Assembly: GCA_030041005.1 (NCBI GenBank)
Contig: JASHOR010000041.1
Location: forward strand, 153,187-217,186
Length of the DNA: 64,000 nucleotides
From: Xanthobacteraceae bacterium
GTDB lineage: Bacteria > Pseudomonadota > Alphaproteobacteria > Rhizobiales > Xanthobacteraceae
Direction of reading: 5' to 3'
A program made the translations under genes and the position numbers. This document shows, in pieces, positions 9,265 through 17,952 of this stretch (position 1 is the first letter of the stretch; each line of letters begins with the position of its first letter). The notes below the pieces were generated by a model that was given only the letters and a program-made list of their open reading frames with translations, was not told the origin of the DNA and ran no database searches.

Positions 9265-9525
9265 TCAACGCGGACGACTTTGGCCGCCGCAAAACCAAAC
9301 AGGAGCTTCGAGGTCATGCCGACAACGTAAGGCACCAAGGTAACGAAAGCCGGGCTGACAATCGACACACAACGAAGGAATTGATTGTCCACACGCCGGC
9401 GGCGCAGTAAGCATGAACGGATAGGAACTCGTGAAACCGCGCTTCGCGGACATCGTTTGCCAAGCGTAAGTCAGAACAACTCCAAGCATCGCGGCGAGCA
9501 TCATGTACACGCCGATGCCGAGCAT
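9265..9525 (-). CDS. Possible small membrane protein, perhaps degenerate
   Basis: Between the response regulator and doxX a minus-strand frame encodes MLGIGVYMMLAAMLGVVLTYAW, one convincing membrane helix, with a further hydrophobic stretch (LAVIAWVTLCAG) just upstream in the same frame. The C-terminal part looks unstructured. A second frame at about 9290-9390 also reads hydrophobic, as if one membrane protein had been frameshifted. No family recognised. Confidence 0.25.
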   Translation of the reverse strand: MLGIGVYMMLAAMLGVVLTYAWQTMSAKRGFTSSYPFMLTAPPACGQSIPSLCVDCQPGFRYLGALRCRHDLEAPVWFCGGQSRPR

Positions 9526-9643
9526 CACCTGGGATGCAGCCTCGCCGGTCGTGCCGGCACAAAGCGTCACCCAGGCGATCACGGCCAAGCGCCCGGCGCC
9601 CCGGCGACGGCTCTTGGCGCTCGCAAGCTGAGTCGGAGCAAGA

Positions 9644-10033
9644 TCAATCGCGTCGACAGACTTCGCGTATCTTGTCGACGAGGGCGTTGCCAAGAAACGG
9701 CTTCTCGACGATCGGCACGCCCGCCTTGGCAGCGCACGCCACCAGAGCCGCGCTGGTCTGGCTGATGATGAGAATGACGGGCGAGACGATGCGCCGTTCA
9801 CGCAATTTGGCAATCAACTCAAGGCCGTTCATCTGCGGCATGCGCTGGTCGACAATAAAACAATCGTAAGCTGCGAGGTCGGCAGCATGTAGCAAGTCGG
9901 GGCCGCCGAGATAAGTGCGAACCGCGAATCCCTCGAGCTGGAGCGCAAATTGCAGCGACTCGCAGACCGCCGGATCATCATCCACGACCGCCACAATGGA
10001 ACGTTGAGGTCCAGATCCGCGCGTTCCAGTCAT
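9644..10033 (-). CDS. Single-domain response regulator (receiver only), FixJ-type
   Basis: 129 residues from the ATG at 10033. It is one CheY-like receiver domain with the acidic pocket DDD (18-20), phospho-acceptor D62 in FIVDQRMPQMNG, and the conserved lysine in VEKPF. There is no output domain. It lies just downstream of fixJ on the same strand but has its own perfect FixK-type site 66 bases upstream. A stand-alone receiver induced by FixK next to FixLJ could compete for FixL phosphate and damp the cascade, in the spirit of FixT; this is inference. Confidence 0.85.
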   Translation of the reverse strand: MTGTRGSGPQRSIVAVVDDDPAVCESLQFALQLEGFAVRTYLGGPDLLHAADLAAYDCFIVDQRMPQMNGLELIAKLRERRIVSPVILIISQTSAALVACAAKAGVPIVEKPFLGNALVDKIREVCRRD

Positions 10034-10098
10034 TTTCGCCTGTGCCCTTCGCACCAGCATGAATGTTTTTAAGAATAGCGGGCGGCAGGCGCGCTGCT

Positions 10099-10112
10099 TT
10101 GATCCGTATCAA
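10099..10112 (-). promoter_or_regulatory. FixK/FNR-type site TTGATCCGTATCAA
   Basis: Both half-sites match the consensus exactly. The centre is about 72 bases before the receiver-only regulator's ATG. The site lies just downstream of the fixJ stop, so it creates an internal promoter between fixJ and the single-domain regulator. Confidence 0.75.
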
Positions 10113-10137
10113 TTCGTCGATTTTACGCAGGCGGGCG

Positions 10138-10764
10138 CTATTTTTGCGGATCCAGGACGCCGGCAATCAGCGCCATGCGCACCAGCTCCGACAAGCTGCC
10201 GGCCTGCATCTTGCCCATAAGGTTCGCGCGGTAGATTTCGACCGTGCGCGGGCTGATGCCAAGATCATAGGCAATCTGCTTGTTGGCGCGGCCGGCGACC
10301 AAGCCAGTCAGCACGTCGCGTTCCCGGTTGGAGAGGGAGGCAAGCCGGCCGTCGATCATGGCACGCTCGGCATCTCGCTCCCTGTCGCCTTCCTGCTGGT
10401 GCAGCGCCGCCCGTATGCTCGTCAGCAGTACCTCGTCGTCGAACGGTTTCTCGATAAAATCCACCGCCCCCATCTTCATGGCTTCGACCGCGAGCGGTAC
10501 GTCGCCGTGTCCAGTCATGACGATCACCGGTACCGACTTGTTGAGTTCGCGCAGGCGGCGCAAGAGATCGATGCCGCTCATGCCGGGCATGCGAACGTCG
10601 GTGACAACGCAGCCCGACGCCAAGTCCGGCTGGAGATCGAGGAAAGTTACGGCCGAGGCATAGGAGCGCGCCTCGATACCGGCCGTTTTCAAGAGAAACT
10701 CCAGCGACTGCCGACTGGCCACGTCGTCATCGATGACATGGACCGTCATCTGGTCAGACAGCAT
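10138..10764 (-). CDS. fixJ: Response regulator FixJ
   Basis: A receiver plus LuxR/NarL-type HTH regulator that activates fixK when phosphorylated by FixL. From the chosen start (GGAGG six bases upstream; ATG at 10767 is equally possible) it has 208 residues: acidic pocket IDDD (11-14), phospho-acceptor D56 in [12 protein letters not shown], then [20 protein letters not shown] and FIEKPF, both near-identical to known FixJ. The linker leads into [20 protein letters not shown] and the recognition region [18 protein letters not shown]. The start overlaps the end of fixL, so the pair is translationally coupled. Confidence 0.96.
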   Translation of the reverse strand: MLSDQMTVHVIDDDVASRQSLEFLLKTAGIEARSYASAVTFLDLQPDLASGCVVTDVRMPGMSGIDLLRRLRELNKSVPVIVMTGHGDVPLAVEAMKMGAVDFIEKPFDDEVLLTSIRAALHQQEGDRERDAERAMIDGRLASLSNRERDVLTGLVAGRANKQIAYDLGISPRTVEIYRANLMGKMQAGSLSELVRMALIAGVLDPQK

Positions 10765-12277
10765 CATCCACCTCCTCTCCGGCAACGGCCGGCAGCGTGA
10801 AGGCGAACACCGTTCCGCCATCAGGATTCGGCCGTGGCGCTATGGTGCCGCCGTGCGCCTCAATGATCGTGCGCGAAATCGACAGGCCCACTCCCATGCC
10901 TTGGGTTTTACTGGTGACAAAAGGCTGGAACAGATGGGCGCTGACTTCCGGCGCGATGCCGATCCCTGTGTCGGAAACGCTGATTTCGACCATCTTGCTG
11001 GGCAGGGCAGCGGCGGCAACAACCAATTCGCGCCGGTCGCACCCATCCATCGCTTCGATGGCATTGCGCATCAAATTGAGCAGAACCTGCTGTATTTGCA
11101 CTTTGTCGGCGAGGACGAACCCTATGTCGGGCGCAAAGTCGAAACGAACGCGCACGCCCCTGTCCTTGGCGCCAACCAACGCCAGCGCACTCGCTTCCTC
11201 GACGAGCTTCCTGAGATCCTCTACGCGCCGCTCGCTCTCCCCGCGGGCGACGAAATCGCGCAAGCGCCGGATGATCTGGCCGGCCCGCAACGCCTGTTCG
11301 GCCGCCTTATCCATCGCCTCGCGCACGAAGCCAACCCGTTCGTCCTGGCTATTCTCGAGCAGGCGTCGTGACCCCTTCATGTAGTTGGCGATCGCTGAGA
11401 GCGGCTGGTTGAGCTCGTGCGCCAAGGCGGACGCCATCTCGCCCATCGCGGTCAGGCGAGAAACGTGGACCAGTTCGGCCTGCAATTCCTGCAATCGCGC
11501 CTCGGTCTGTTGCCGCTCGGTAAGATCGCGGATGAACCCGGTGAAGAACCGCTGATTGCCGCTCTTCATCTCGCCGACGGCAAGCTCCATGGGGAACGTC
11601 GAGCCGTCCTTGCGTAGGCCCACGACTACGCGGCCAATGCCGATGATGCGACGTTCTCCGGTTCGCAGGTACCGGCGGAGGTAACCGTCGTGTTCCTGCT
11701 GATATGGTGGCGGCATCAGCAGCTTGACGTTTTGTCCCGTAACTTCACCGGCGGAATATCCAAACAACCGTTCGGCCGCTGCGCTGAAGGAATGAATAAT
11801 GCCACGTTCATCGATGACGACCATGGCATCGCGAATGGTGTCGAGAATGGATTGAAGATGCGCTTCGCGCGCGGCGGCGTTTTCGGCATTTTTGATCGTC
11901 GCCTGGCGCGAGCGGTACAACAATTCTCCTCGCCACGATATCCCGATTCCAACCAAAGAAAACGCCGCCATATTGACGTCATTCGCCGGCGAGAACGATC
12001 CATAATCAGCGATAAACAACACACCCACCAGCATGCTGACAACCGTCGCAAAGATTCCGGATTTCCATCCACCAAAAGCCGATCCGATCAGAACGGCGGG
12101 CACGAAGAACATGTAGCCGGCCTGGCCCACGAGGGGATTTCCGATCGCAAGGCGAAGAGCCCCCGCCAATCCGATCGCGAGCGCGGCAAGCCCGTATTCA
12201 ATCGCCAAGCGCCGCAACATCACGGAAGCCGGCTTACGTGAACGAGAGCGGCCGGACTCTGCGATAATCTCAGCCAT
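10754..12277 (-). CDS. fixL: Oxygen-sensing histidine kinase FixL
   Basis: A 507-residue haem-based oxygen sensor. Four hydrophobic helices occupy about residues 25-115, so it is membrane-anchored like the Sinorhizobium type. The haem PAS domain (about 138-258) carries the proximal histidine in HDGYLRRY (H196) and the FG-loop arginine in [13 protein letters not shown] (R216), residues known to bind haem and sense oxygen. The kinase core shows the H-box [19 protein letters not shown] (H287), N-box [10 protein letters not shown] (N405) and [10 protein letters not shown]. It is the first gene of fixLJ and is divergent from fixK. Confidence 0.96.
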   Translation of the reverse strand: MAEIIAESGRSRSRKPASVMLRRLAIEYGLAALAIGLAGALRLAIGNPLVGQAGYMFFVPAVLIGSAFGGWKSGIFATVVSMLVGVLFIADYGSFSPANDVNMAAFSLVGIGISWRGELLYRSRQATIKNAENAAAREAHLQSILDTIRDAMVVIDERGIIHSFSAAAERLFGYSAGEVTGQNVKLLMPPPYQQEHDGYLRRYLRTGERRIIGIGRVVVGLRKDGSTFPMELAVGEMKSGNQRFFTGFIRDLTERQQTEARLQELQAELVHVSRLTAMGEMASALAHELNQPLSAIANYMKGSRRLLENSQDERVGFVREAMDKAAEQALRAGQIIRRLRDFVARGESERRVEDLRKLVEEASALALVGAKDRGVRVRFDFAPDIGFVLADKVQIQQVLLNLMRNAIEAMDGCDRRELVVAAAALPSKMVEISVSDTGIGIAPEVSAHLFQPFVTSKTQGMGVGLSISRTIIEAHGGTIAPRPNPDGGTVFAFTLPAVAGEEVDDAV

Positions 12278-12360
12278 TCGAAGACCCGTCTTCGCTAAAG
12301 GTTGCCTGCGACACTAGAAAGTGCCGATTATTCAACGGTTCCCTAAGCTGCCCGCCAGGG

Positions 12361-12380
12361 CCTAAGGGGGAACCCTTAGG
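12361..12380. promoter_or_regulatory. Perfect inverted repeat between fixL and fixK
   Basis: CCTAAGGG and CCCTTAGG face each other across four bases in the 176-base divergent region. It lies 74 bases before the fixK start and 84 before fixL. A palindrome of this size suits a dimeric regulator. Phosphorylated FixJ is the obvious candidate, since it activates fixK in relatives, but the match to a defined FixJ site is not established. It could also act as a short terminator-like hairpin. Confidence 0.5.
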
Positions 12381-12453
12381 GTCATTATCTGAATTTTCCG
12401 CCGATTGCACAGTGGTTAGCAATACCTCTCGAAGCTTACGGAGGTAAAGCGCC

Positions 12454-13164
12454 ATGCATGCTCAGATCGCAATCCAAACCGAGCCAGCCCATCGTCCGGC
12501 CATGCCGTCGCGTAAGACTCCTTATGCTGTCGATGCTCGGCACGATGATGCGCACACCACGCTCGATCAGCAGATGCAGCTTATGGGGGCCGCGATGTCG
12601 TTCCCCCGCAATGCGGAGATTTTCGGCGAGAATGAGCCTGCCGATTACCTCTATAAGGTAATCAGCGGTGGCGTGCGCACGTATAAGATCCTGAGCGATG
12701 GCCGCCGGCAGGTCGGCGGCTTTTATCTGTCAGGTGACATTTTTGGCCTGGAATTCACCGATCAGCACACTTTGTCCGCTGAAGCGATCACGGACGCAAA
12801 AGTGCTTGTTGTCAAACGCAGCTCGTTGCGTGCGTTATCCTCGCGTAACGCCTCAATTGCTCAAGAGCTGTTTGCGCTCACTGGGCGCGAATTGCGGCGA
12901 GTACAAGATCGCATTCTGTTACTCGTCAAGAGCGCGCAAGAACGGGTTGCCAGCTTCCTGCTGGAGATGTCCGAGCGTGTCTCCGGAAGCAATACCATCG
13001 AACTTCCCATGTCTCGTCAAGACATTGCCGATTATCTCGGCCTGACGATTGAGACCGTATCTCGCACGCTCACGTCATTGGAAACCTGCGCCGCGATCGA
13101 TGTTCCAACCGCGCGACGCATCATTCTACGCAATCGGTCTGCTCTGAATCGAATGAACGGCTGA
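12454..13164 (+). CDS. fixK: Crp/Fnr-family activator FixK
   Basis: A 236-residue regulator: cyclic-nucleotide-type beta roll (about 40-130), dimer helix (135-170) and winged HTH (183-225). The recognition helix contains E200, S203 and R204 (ETVSRTLT), the E-xx-SR pattern that reads TTGAT half-sites. The N-terminal cysteine cluster of FNR is absent, so it does not hold a 4Fe-4S cluster. The only cysteine is C212, just after the recognition helix; a cysteine in a similar region of Bradyrhizobium FixK2 is redox sensitive. GGAGG precedes the ATG. It is divergent from fixLJ and about 30 bases before a CBS gene. Confidence 0.95.
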   Translation: MHAQIAIQTEPAHRPAMPSRKTPYAVDARHDDAHTTLDQQMQLMGAAMSFPRNAEIFGENEPADYLYKVISGGVRTYKILSDGRRQVGGFYLSGDIFGLEFTDQHTLSAEAITDAKVLVVKRSSLRALSSRNASIAQELFALTGRELRRVQDRILLLVKSAQERVASFLLEMSERVSGSNTIELPMSRQDIADYLGLTIETVSRTLTSLETCAAIDVPTARRIILRNRSALNRMNG

Positions 13165-13194
13165 ACGGCGCTGCTTTGGCTAAGGAGCGGCACA

Positions 13195-13968
13195 TTGCTT
13201 GCAACGATGGGAGACGTGGTCATGCAAGTCAAAGACGTGATGACACCGAACGTGATTTCCGTTCAGTCAGACGACTCGATCCTCAAAGCGGCGCGGTTGA
13301 TGCTGCAAAACCGGATCAGCGGGCTGCCCGTGCTCGACAAGAACGGCCAGTTGGTGGGCGTCGTCACCGAAGGTGACTTCTTGCGGCGCGGCGAGCTTGG
13401 TACCCAGCGCCGTCGACCCAGGTGGATCGAGTTCATTATCGGACCCGGCCGACTTGCTGACGAATATGTACATACTGCCGGACGCAAGGTCGAAGAGGTC
13501 ATGACACCGGACCCGATTACCGTAGGAGAAAACGATTCGCTTCAGGCCGTTGTCGAGCTGATGGAAAAGCGCCGCATTAAGCGACTTCCGGTCATGCAAG
13601 ACGGACGCCTGGTCGGCATTGTCAGTCGCGCCAATCTCATGCATGCTTTGGCAAGCGTTGCACGCGATTATGAGGAGGTTCCCGGTTCCAGTACTTCAGG
13701 TCCTGATTGGGCGATTCGCGGCGAAATTCTCGCGGCTCTCGGCAAGCAACACTGGGTGCCGGACATTAACGTCATAGTCAGGAACGGTGTCGTGGAACTT
13801 TGGGGCGTGATTACCGACTATCGCGAACGCCAGGCTCTCGTCGTGGCGGCCGAGAATATCGCCGGCGTCAAGCAAGTCCACGATCATTTAGTTTGGGTCG
13901 AGCCCCTGTCCGGCATGGCATTTCCGTCAGCCGAGGACGAAGCAAAGGAGCGCGCCGCGGCCTCTTAA
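13195..13968 (+). CDS. CBS-pair protein with C-terminal BON domain
   Basis: Two CBS repeats (about residues 13-70 and 98-155; motifs MTPNVISV and MTPDPITV) form an adenine-nucleotide-binding module. A BON domain follows (about 172-240, ending in the GVKQVHDHLVWV motif). The CBS-BON layout is common in alphaproteobacterial stress proteins; the partner is unknown. The start may be TTG 13195 (AAGGAG seven bases upstream) or ATG 13222 (MQVKDVM). It begins 30 bases after fixK and is probably cotranscribed, so it would rise with FixJ activation. Confidence 0.9.
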   Translation: MLATMGDVVMQVKDVMTPNVISVQSDDSILKAARLMLQNRISGLPVLDKNGQLVGVVTEGDFLRRGELGTQRRRPRWIEFIIGPGRLADEYVHTAGRKVEEVMTPDPITVGENDSLQAVVELMEKRRIKRLPVMQDGRLVGIVSRANLMHALASVARDYEEVPGSSTSGPDWAIRGEILAALGKQHWVPDINVIVRNGVVELWGVITDYRERQALVVAAENIAGVKQVHDHLVWVEPLSGMAFPSAEDEAKERAAAS

Positions 13969-14237
13969 ACGGCGGCGGCACACGCGTCGTCGGCCATTGC
14001 AGGCCGAAGAAGAGGCGATGCGGCGAGCGTATCGTGGTAGCCTTCGCCTGAACGCGCCGCGCCTGACGCTGTTGCCAGCTCTCGGGTCAAGTCCACTCTC
14101 GGCACGAAGCCGAAGTAACAGCGGGTGACGGCCTCCTCCACATCGGCGACTGATGGCAAGACAAAATATCTTGGATTGAGCAAAGACACGCGCGAGTAGC
14201 GCAAAACATTAGCGCGCCACACTTCCGATAGCGCGCT

Positions 14238-14251
14238 TTGACTCAGGTCAA
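14238..14251 (+). promoter_or_regulatory. FixK/FNR-type site TTGACTCAGGTCAA
   Basis: Both halves are the TTGAC/GTCAA variant, giving a fully symmetric site. The centre is 70 bases before the ATG of the next plus-strand gene, predicting a leader of about 29 bases. Confidence 0.65.
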
Positions 14252-14314
14252 AGCCAATTGGTTGATCCCGTTCAAGATGTGCGTCAGGCCCAACTGCTGC
14301 GAGGACATCTCCCG

Positions 14315-14704
14315 ATGAGCAAGCTGCCGCACCAATTCAAGCGAATTCGCCTGGAACTGGCGCGCTCGAAGGACTTCCCCAATGGATCCGCGACGCACGG
14401 TTATGAGTTTGCGGCACCGCTCGATGCCGCCGGGCGTATAGATCCGACGCTCTGGCAGGCGCACCGCGAACACTGTCGCGTGCACCGGTTCTGGGGTGAA
14501 GCGGAGCAGAACGGCTGGCTGCTGCACAAACCCGGCGGTCCAGAGCACGCACGCTGGGTTTTCCACTACAACGATGCGGGAGGCAACAACGACGAATCCG
14601 GCTATCGATTCGGGGCTCACGCATTCCGGCAAGGCGAATACGTCACAACGGGTGATGGAGATGACGTGCACACGTTCAAAATAGTGTCAGTCAATAACGT
14701 GTAG
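14315..14704 (+). CDS. Conserved alphaproteobacterial protein of unknown function
   Basis: 129 residues from ATG 14315 (GAGGA nine bases upstream). It is polar, with the landmarks FKRIRLELARSKDFP, HGYEFAAPLD, HREHCRVHRFWG, HKPGG and GYRFGAHAF...GEYV. I recall proteins of this pattern in many Rhizobiales genomes but know no function. There is no signal peptide and no membrane helix, so it is cytoplasmic. The symmetric FixK-type site upstream places it in the low-oxygen group. The histidine- and aromatic-rich core could bind a metal or small ligand; that is a guess. Confidence 0.85.
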   Translation: MSKLPHQFKRIRLELARSKDFPNGSATHGYEFAAPLDAAGRIDPTLWQAHREHCRVHRFWGEAEQNGWLLHKPGGPEHARWVFHYNDAGGNNDESGYRFGAHAFRQGEYVTTGDGDDVHTFKIVSVNNV

Positions 14705-15039
14705 CCACTGTCAGATAACGGCAGGCTGGATAAAGACAAGGTAGCTGGCGGCGGATTCCGCGTCGCGACGAGTCGCGACCAGGTACCAGCTTGGCTTGGT
14801 CTTCCAGGCGGGGCTCGCTGACCGAACCGGAGAACGCAGCGACGCCCCAAGGCACCTGCAAGTCGACCAAGAACGCAGCCTTTGCTTCGCTGACGTCCGG
14901 ACAGGACGCTGGCATGGTTTCAGCCTGCATCCAGGCGAAACGCGGAGATGACGTTTGCGTTACACTGCCAACTCGTAGGCGGCCTTGGAACTGCGATAAA
15001 CGATCCGTTGCAATTACCCCGCACGATCGGGAGGTCAGA
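14705..15039. other. Intergenic stretch before the second CBS gene
   Basis: 335 bases without a firm gene. A minus-strand frame (14691-14930) starting MQAETMPASCPDVSEAKAAF reads protein-like for about 45 codons, but it has no ribosome site and ends in low-complexity sequence, so it may be a remnant. No FixK-type site was found. Confidence 0.35.
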
Positions 15040-16098
15040 ATGATCGACCAATCCACGGCCAAAACATCGGCCGTCATGCAACCGGCCGGCATAATCAAGG
15101 CGAGCGAACTCATGACTCGCGACGTTATTTCCGTGCCGCCGGACATGCAGACGCCGCGAATTGCGCAGCTCCTTCTCGATAAAAGAATCAGCGCGGTTCC
15201 GGTTGTCGACGAGACTGGCGCCCCGATTGGTATAGTGAGCGAAGGCGATCTGGTCGGCCGCGAGGAAGCCGATCGCGAGGCGCGGCGTGACTGGTGGCTG
15301 GCACTGCTCGCCGAAGGCGAGGCACTGAACACGGATTTCGTCGCGAGCTTGCGCGAGAAAGAACGGGTCGCGCGCGATGTCATGTGCGGGCCGGTCGTGA
15401 CAGTGGGCGAGAACACGGATGCGGCCGAGATTGCGCGACTTCTACATTCCTACCGCATCAAGCGGGTCCCCGTGGTCCGTGACGGCAAGATCGTCGGCAT
15501 CGTCAGCCGCGCCGACCTGCTACGCGCGCTGGCGAAACAAGGGCCGCCGCCCGAAGCGCGCAAGGAAGGCTTTCTGGCGAGCGTATTTGCCGGCCTTGAT
15601 GAAAGCTTCGAGCATTTTCGTCATGGCGAGTCGCCAAAGCAGCCGTCACCGCAAGTTCAACAAGGCGAGACTCGATTGGAAGCGGCCGATTTTCGCATGC
15701 TGGTGAAGGATTTCGAGCGCAAGGAGGTGCACGATCGCAAGGACGCGAGTCGTGCTGCTTCCGAGCAACGTCGAAGGCAAGTCGCGCAGCTCATCGACGA
15801 ACACATTACCGACGAAGGCTGGCGCGCCCTTGTGCATCAGGCACGCGCCGCGGCAGAGCGCGGCGAAAAGGAATTCATGCTCCTACGATTCCCAAGTCAA
15901 TTGTGCAGCGACGGCGGCCGCGCGATAAACGTTCCCGAGCCAGATTGGCCGGCGAGCTTGCGCGGCGACGCCGCGGAAATCTATCTGCGCTGGGAGCGCG
16001 ATCTGAAGCCGCACGGATTTCACCTCGCGGCGCGCGTGCTGGACTTCCCTGGCGGAGTGCCCGGCGACGTCGGATTGTTTCTGATTTGGGGAGCTTAA
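15040..16098 (+). CDS. CBS-pair protein with uncharacterised C-terminal domain
   Basis: 352 residues from ATG 15040, which has GGGAGG just upstream; the longer open frame is not supported. Two CBS repeats (about 22-78 and 113-165; MTRDVISVPP and VTVGENTDA...RIKRVPVV) form the nucleotide-binding module. A charged linker (about 185-240) leads to a C-terminal domain of about 110 residues (RRRQVAQLIDEHITDEGWR ... MLLRFPSQLCSDGGRAIN ... YLRWERDLKPHGFHLAARV). The last part resembles small 'RFPS..C.D.GRAIN' modules seen at the ends of other alphaproteobacterial CBS or host-attachment-type proteins; its function is unknown. Confidence 0.88.
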   Translation: MIDQSTAKTSAVMQPAGIIKASELMTRDVISVPPDMQTPRIAQLLLDKRISAVPVVDETGAPIGIVSEGDLVGREEADREARRDWWLALLAEGEALNTDFVASLREKERVARDVMCGPVVTVGENTDAAEIARLLHSYRIKRVPVVRDGKIVGIVSRADLLRALAKQGPPPEARKEGFLASVFAGLDESFEHFRHGESPKQPSPQVQQGETRLEAADFRMLVKDFERKEVHDRKDASRAASEQRRRQVAQLIDEHITDEGWRALVHQARAAAERGEKEFMLLRFPSQLCSDGGRAINVPEPDWPASLRGDAAEIYLRWERDLKPHGFHLAARVLDFPGGVPGDVGLFLIWGA

Positions 16099-16161
16099 CG
16101 CGCAGCGGTCGCCGCGCCGCTCCGTAAAGGCAGCCGCTTCGCGGCCTCCGGACCTCCCGGT

Positions 16162-16611
16162 TCATCCAAGCAATTGCTTTTCGATGTCCCAAATGGGGTG
16201 CCTTGCCAGGTCCTTTCCCACCTCCGCAATAATTCGCTTCTTGATGTCCGGACGAATAATCAGCCGCAACCTTGCAAGCGTGCGGGGCGGAGCGACGACA
16301 ATGATCGCCGTGACATCGTCTTTTCGTGCCAGTTGCTCCATGGCAGAGGCCACCGTTTCGGCGAAATGTTCCTTTTCCAATTCATGCCAATCAGTCGTCT
16401 CCATGCTGCTGCGCCGGTTCGTGGCCGCCCGCTTGAACCCGCGACCAGGCCGATCAGTTCCCTGCTCGCGAGTCGGTGGATTTTCCTCAGAAAATGCACG
16501 CACGGCAGTCAGACTTGGAAAGTCAGCATCGCCACTATTGCGCAAAAACAACGCCCTTTGGCCGTCACCTACAAACACTATTCCATTATGAGGGATAGAC
16601 AGCTTTCTCAC
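16162..16611 (-). CDS. Host attachment protein-like (baeRF/eRF1-like) protein
   Basis: 149 residues with the family blocks IVFVGDGQRALFLRN, DWHELEKEHFAETVA and VVAPPRTLARLRLIIRPDIKKRI. The name comes from an Agrobacterium protein proposed to aid plant attachment; the fold is archaeal-eRF1-like, and a direct role in attachment is doubtful. It follows the universal stress gene by 24 bases on the same strand, so the two form a stress operon under one FixK-type site. Confidence 0.9.
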   Translation of the reverse strand: MRKLSIPHNGIVFVGDGQRALFLRNSGDADFPSLTAVRAFSEENPPTREQGTDRPGRGFKRAATNRRSSMETTDWHELEKEHFAETVASAMEQLARKDDVTAIIVVAPPRTLARLRLIIRPDIKKRIIAEVGKDLARHPIWDIEKQLLG

Positions 16612-16635
16612 ATTCGCCTCCCAATACGTCGGCAG

Positions 16636-17454
16636 CTAATGCGATAACAAGGTCGGAATCGTCATGGAGGCGAGGATGCCACGTGTTGCGCCTCCGAGGA
16701 CAAATTCGCGCAACCGTGAGTGACCATAACCTCCCATCACCATCAAATCGGCAGATATGTCCGCCGCCAACGACAAGAGAGCATCGGCTACCTCGATATT
16801 GCCGATCGGAAGGCGTTTCAATTCAACCTTGAGACCGTGACGTGCCAGGTGCTCGGCGACGTCAGCACCAGCAATTTCGTCGCTCTTGCCCTTTTCGCCG
16901 CTCATCGTCACCACTTCGACAATTCCAGCCTTGGCTAAAAACGGCATGGAGTCCGAGACGGCTCGGGCCGCATTGTGGCTGCCGTCCCAGCATATCATCA
17001 CTCGATTTAAGGTTAGTGGAGCTCTCTGGATATACGGCACGACCACCACCGGGTGCCCGGATTCGAAAAGCGCACCTTCAACGATAAGTTGGTCCGCCAC
17101 GCTTTCTTTCGGGGTCGCCTGACCGACTATCGAGAGATCGAAAGATCGCGCTATCCGTGCAAAGATCTTCGGTGCCTCGGCAAACTCTGCTTCAATTATT
17201 CTCGACTCAGATGTCAGGTCCGAACGACCGCTACTTTCGTCGAATCGCGCTTTAGCATCCATGGCGCGTTTCTTGTTCTCAGAGCGCTGGGCTTCGATAT
17301 AATTGATTGGGATGCCTCCCATATCTGTGGTCAGCACAGTGGGCTCGTAAAAGAAAGAAATTCCGGCGATATGAGCCTGATACGCACTTGCGAGCGAAAT
17401 CGCAAAGTCCATGGTCGTTTTGGACGAAAGGTTCACGACAATGTCTTTGATCAT
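16636..17454 (-). CDS. Universal stress protein, tandem UspA type
   Basis: 272 residues. The N-terminal half (MIKDIVVNLSSKTTMDFAIS) is a diverged Usp domain; the C-terminal half (about 150-272) is canonical, with the ATP-binding G-2x-G-9x-G(S/T) loop seen as MGGYGHSRLREFVLGGATRGI. Usp proteins bind ATP and support survival under energy and oxygen limitation. It is the first gene of a two-gene operon with the host-attachment-like gene. A symmetric TTGAC-N4-GTCAA site lies 58 bases before the start. Confidence 0.93.
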   Translation of the reverse strand: MIKDIVVNLSSKTTMDFAISLASAYQAHIAGISFFYEPTVLTTDMGGIPINYIEAQRSENKKRAMDAKARFDESSGRSDLTSESRIIEAEFAEAPKIFARIARSFDLSIVGQATPKESVADQLIVEGALFESGHPVVVVPYIQRAPLTLNRVMICWDGSHNAARAVSDSMPFLAKAGIVEVVTMSGEKGKSDEIAGADVAEHLARHGLKVELKRLPIGNIEVADALLSLAADISADLMVMGGYGHSRLREFVLGGATRGILASMTIPTLLSH

Positions 17455-17511
17455 GAGAGACGCCTTTGAGAAACATTTAAATCATCCCACCAGATCGCTT
17501 GGCCGATCGCT

Positions 17512-17525
17512 TTGACTTAGGTCAA
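17512..17525 (-). promoter_or_regulatory. FixK/FNR-type site TTGACTTAGGTCAA
   Basis: TTGAC and GTCAA flank four bases. The centre is about 64 bases before the Usp start, leaving a leader of about 22 bases. It is nearly the same sequence as the site at 14238. Confidence 0.7.
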
Positions 17526-17653
17526 CGAAATTGAGCCGATTTAAGCCACGGAAATAAAGTGGATTTTCCAAGGGAGTGAACCCGCACGTTACTGCGCACA
17601 TTTCAAACGTAACTTTGTGATGGGTTGCAACCATTAACCGCCGCCAATTTCCA

Positions 17654-17667
17654 TTGATACGTATCAA
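17654..17667 (+). promoter_or_regulatory. FixK/FNR-type site TTGATACGTATCAA
   Basis: A perfect palindrome that also matches the consensus exactly. It lies 286 bases before the P-type ATPase gene and 200 bases upstream of the Usp start. In the plus direction it predicts transcription from about 17702 and a leader of about 250 bases for the ATPase. It could instead be a second, distal site for the Usp operon. Confidence 0.7.
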
Positions 17668-17952
17668 AGACAACTGAAACGAAAGATCTTTACTTGCGGC
17701 CCGGCACCGTTTTCAAACACGCCTGTTTATCGTGCCAAAGGTCGCGCTTCGCAAACTCACCAAGATGAAGCCTCGGAAATTCAATCGTTCGGCGGCGTCT
17801 CCTGTCGCCCTTATGTCAGTTACGGTTGCGTCCGGTTCTGTTCGAGAAACGTTGACGCGCGTGCTCGCCGCGCCTGGTTGTTGCAGGGATCCAAGGGGGT
17901 TGACGGGATGACGCAGATGCTGCTGATCGGCTTTCGTCGCGATTTATGAGCT

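Noticed and set aside
13965..14222. 85-codon minus-strand frame next to the FixK-type site at 14238
   Set aside because: Reads moderately protein-like, but it begins at a GTG only 16 bases from the site and overlaps the CBS stop; the plus-strand gene explains the site better.
14691..14930. 79-codon minus-strand frame MQAETMPASC...
   Set aside because: Protein-like for part of its length but no ribosome site, and the end is low-complexity; kept only as a possible remnant.
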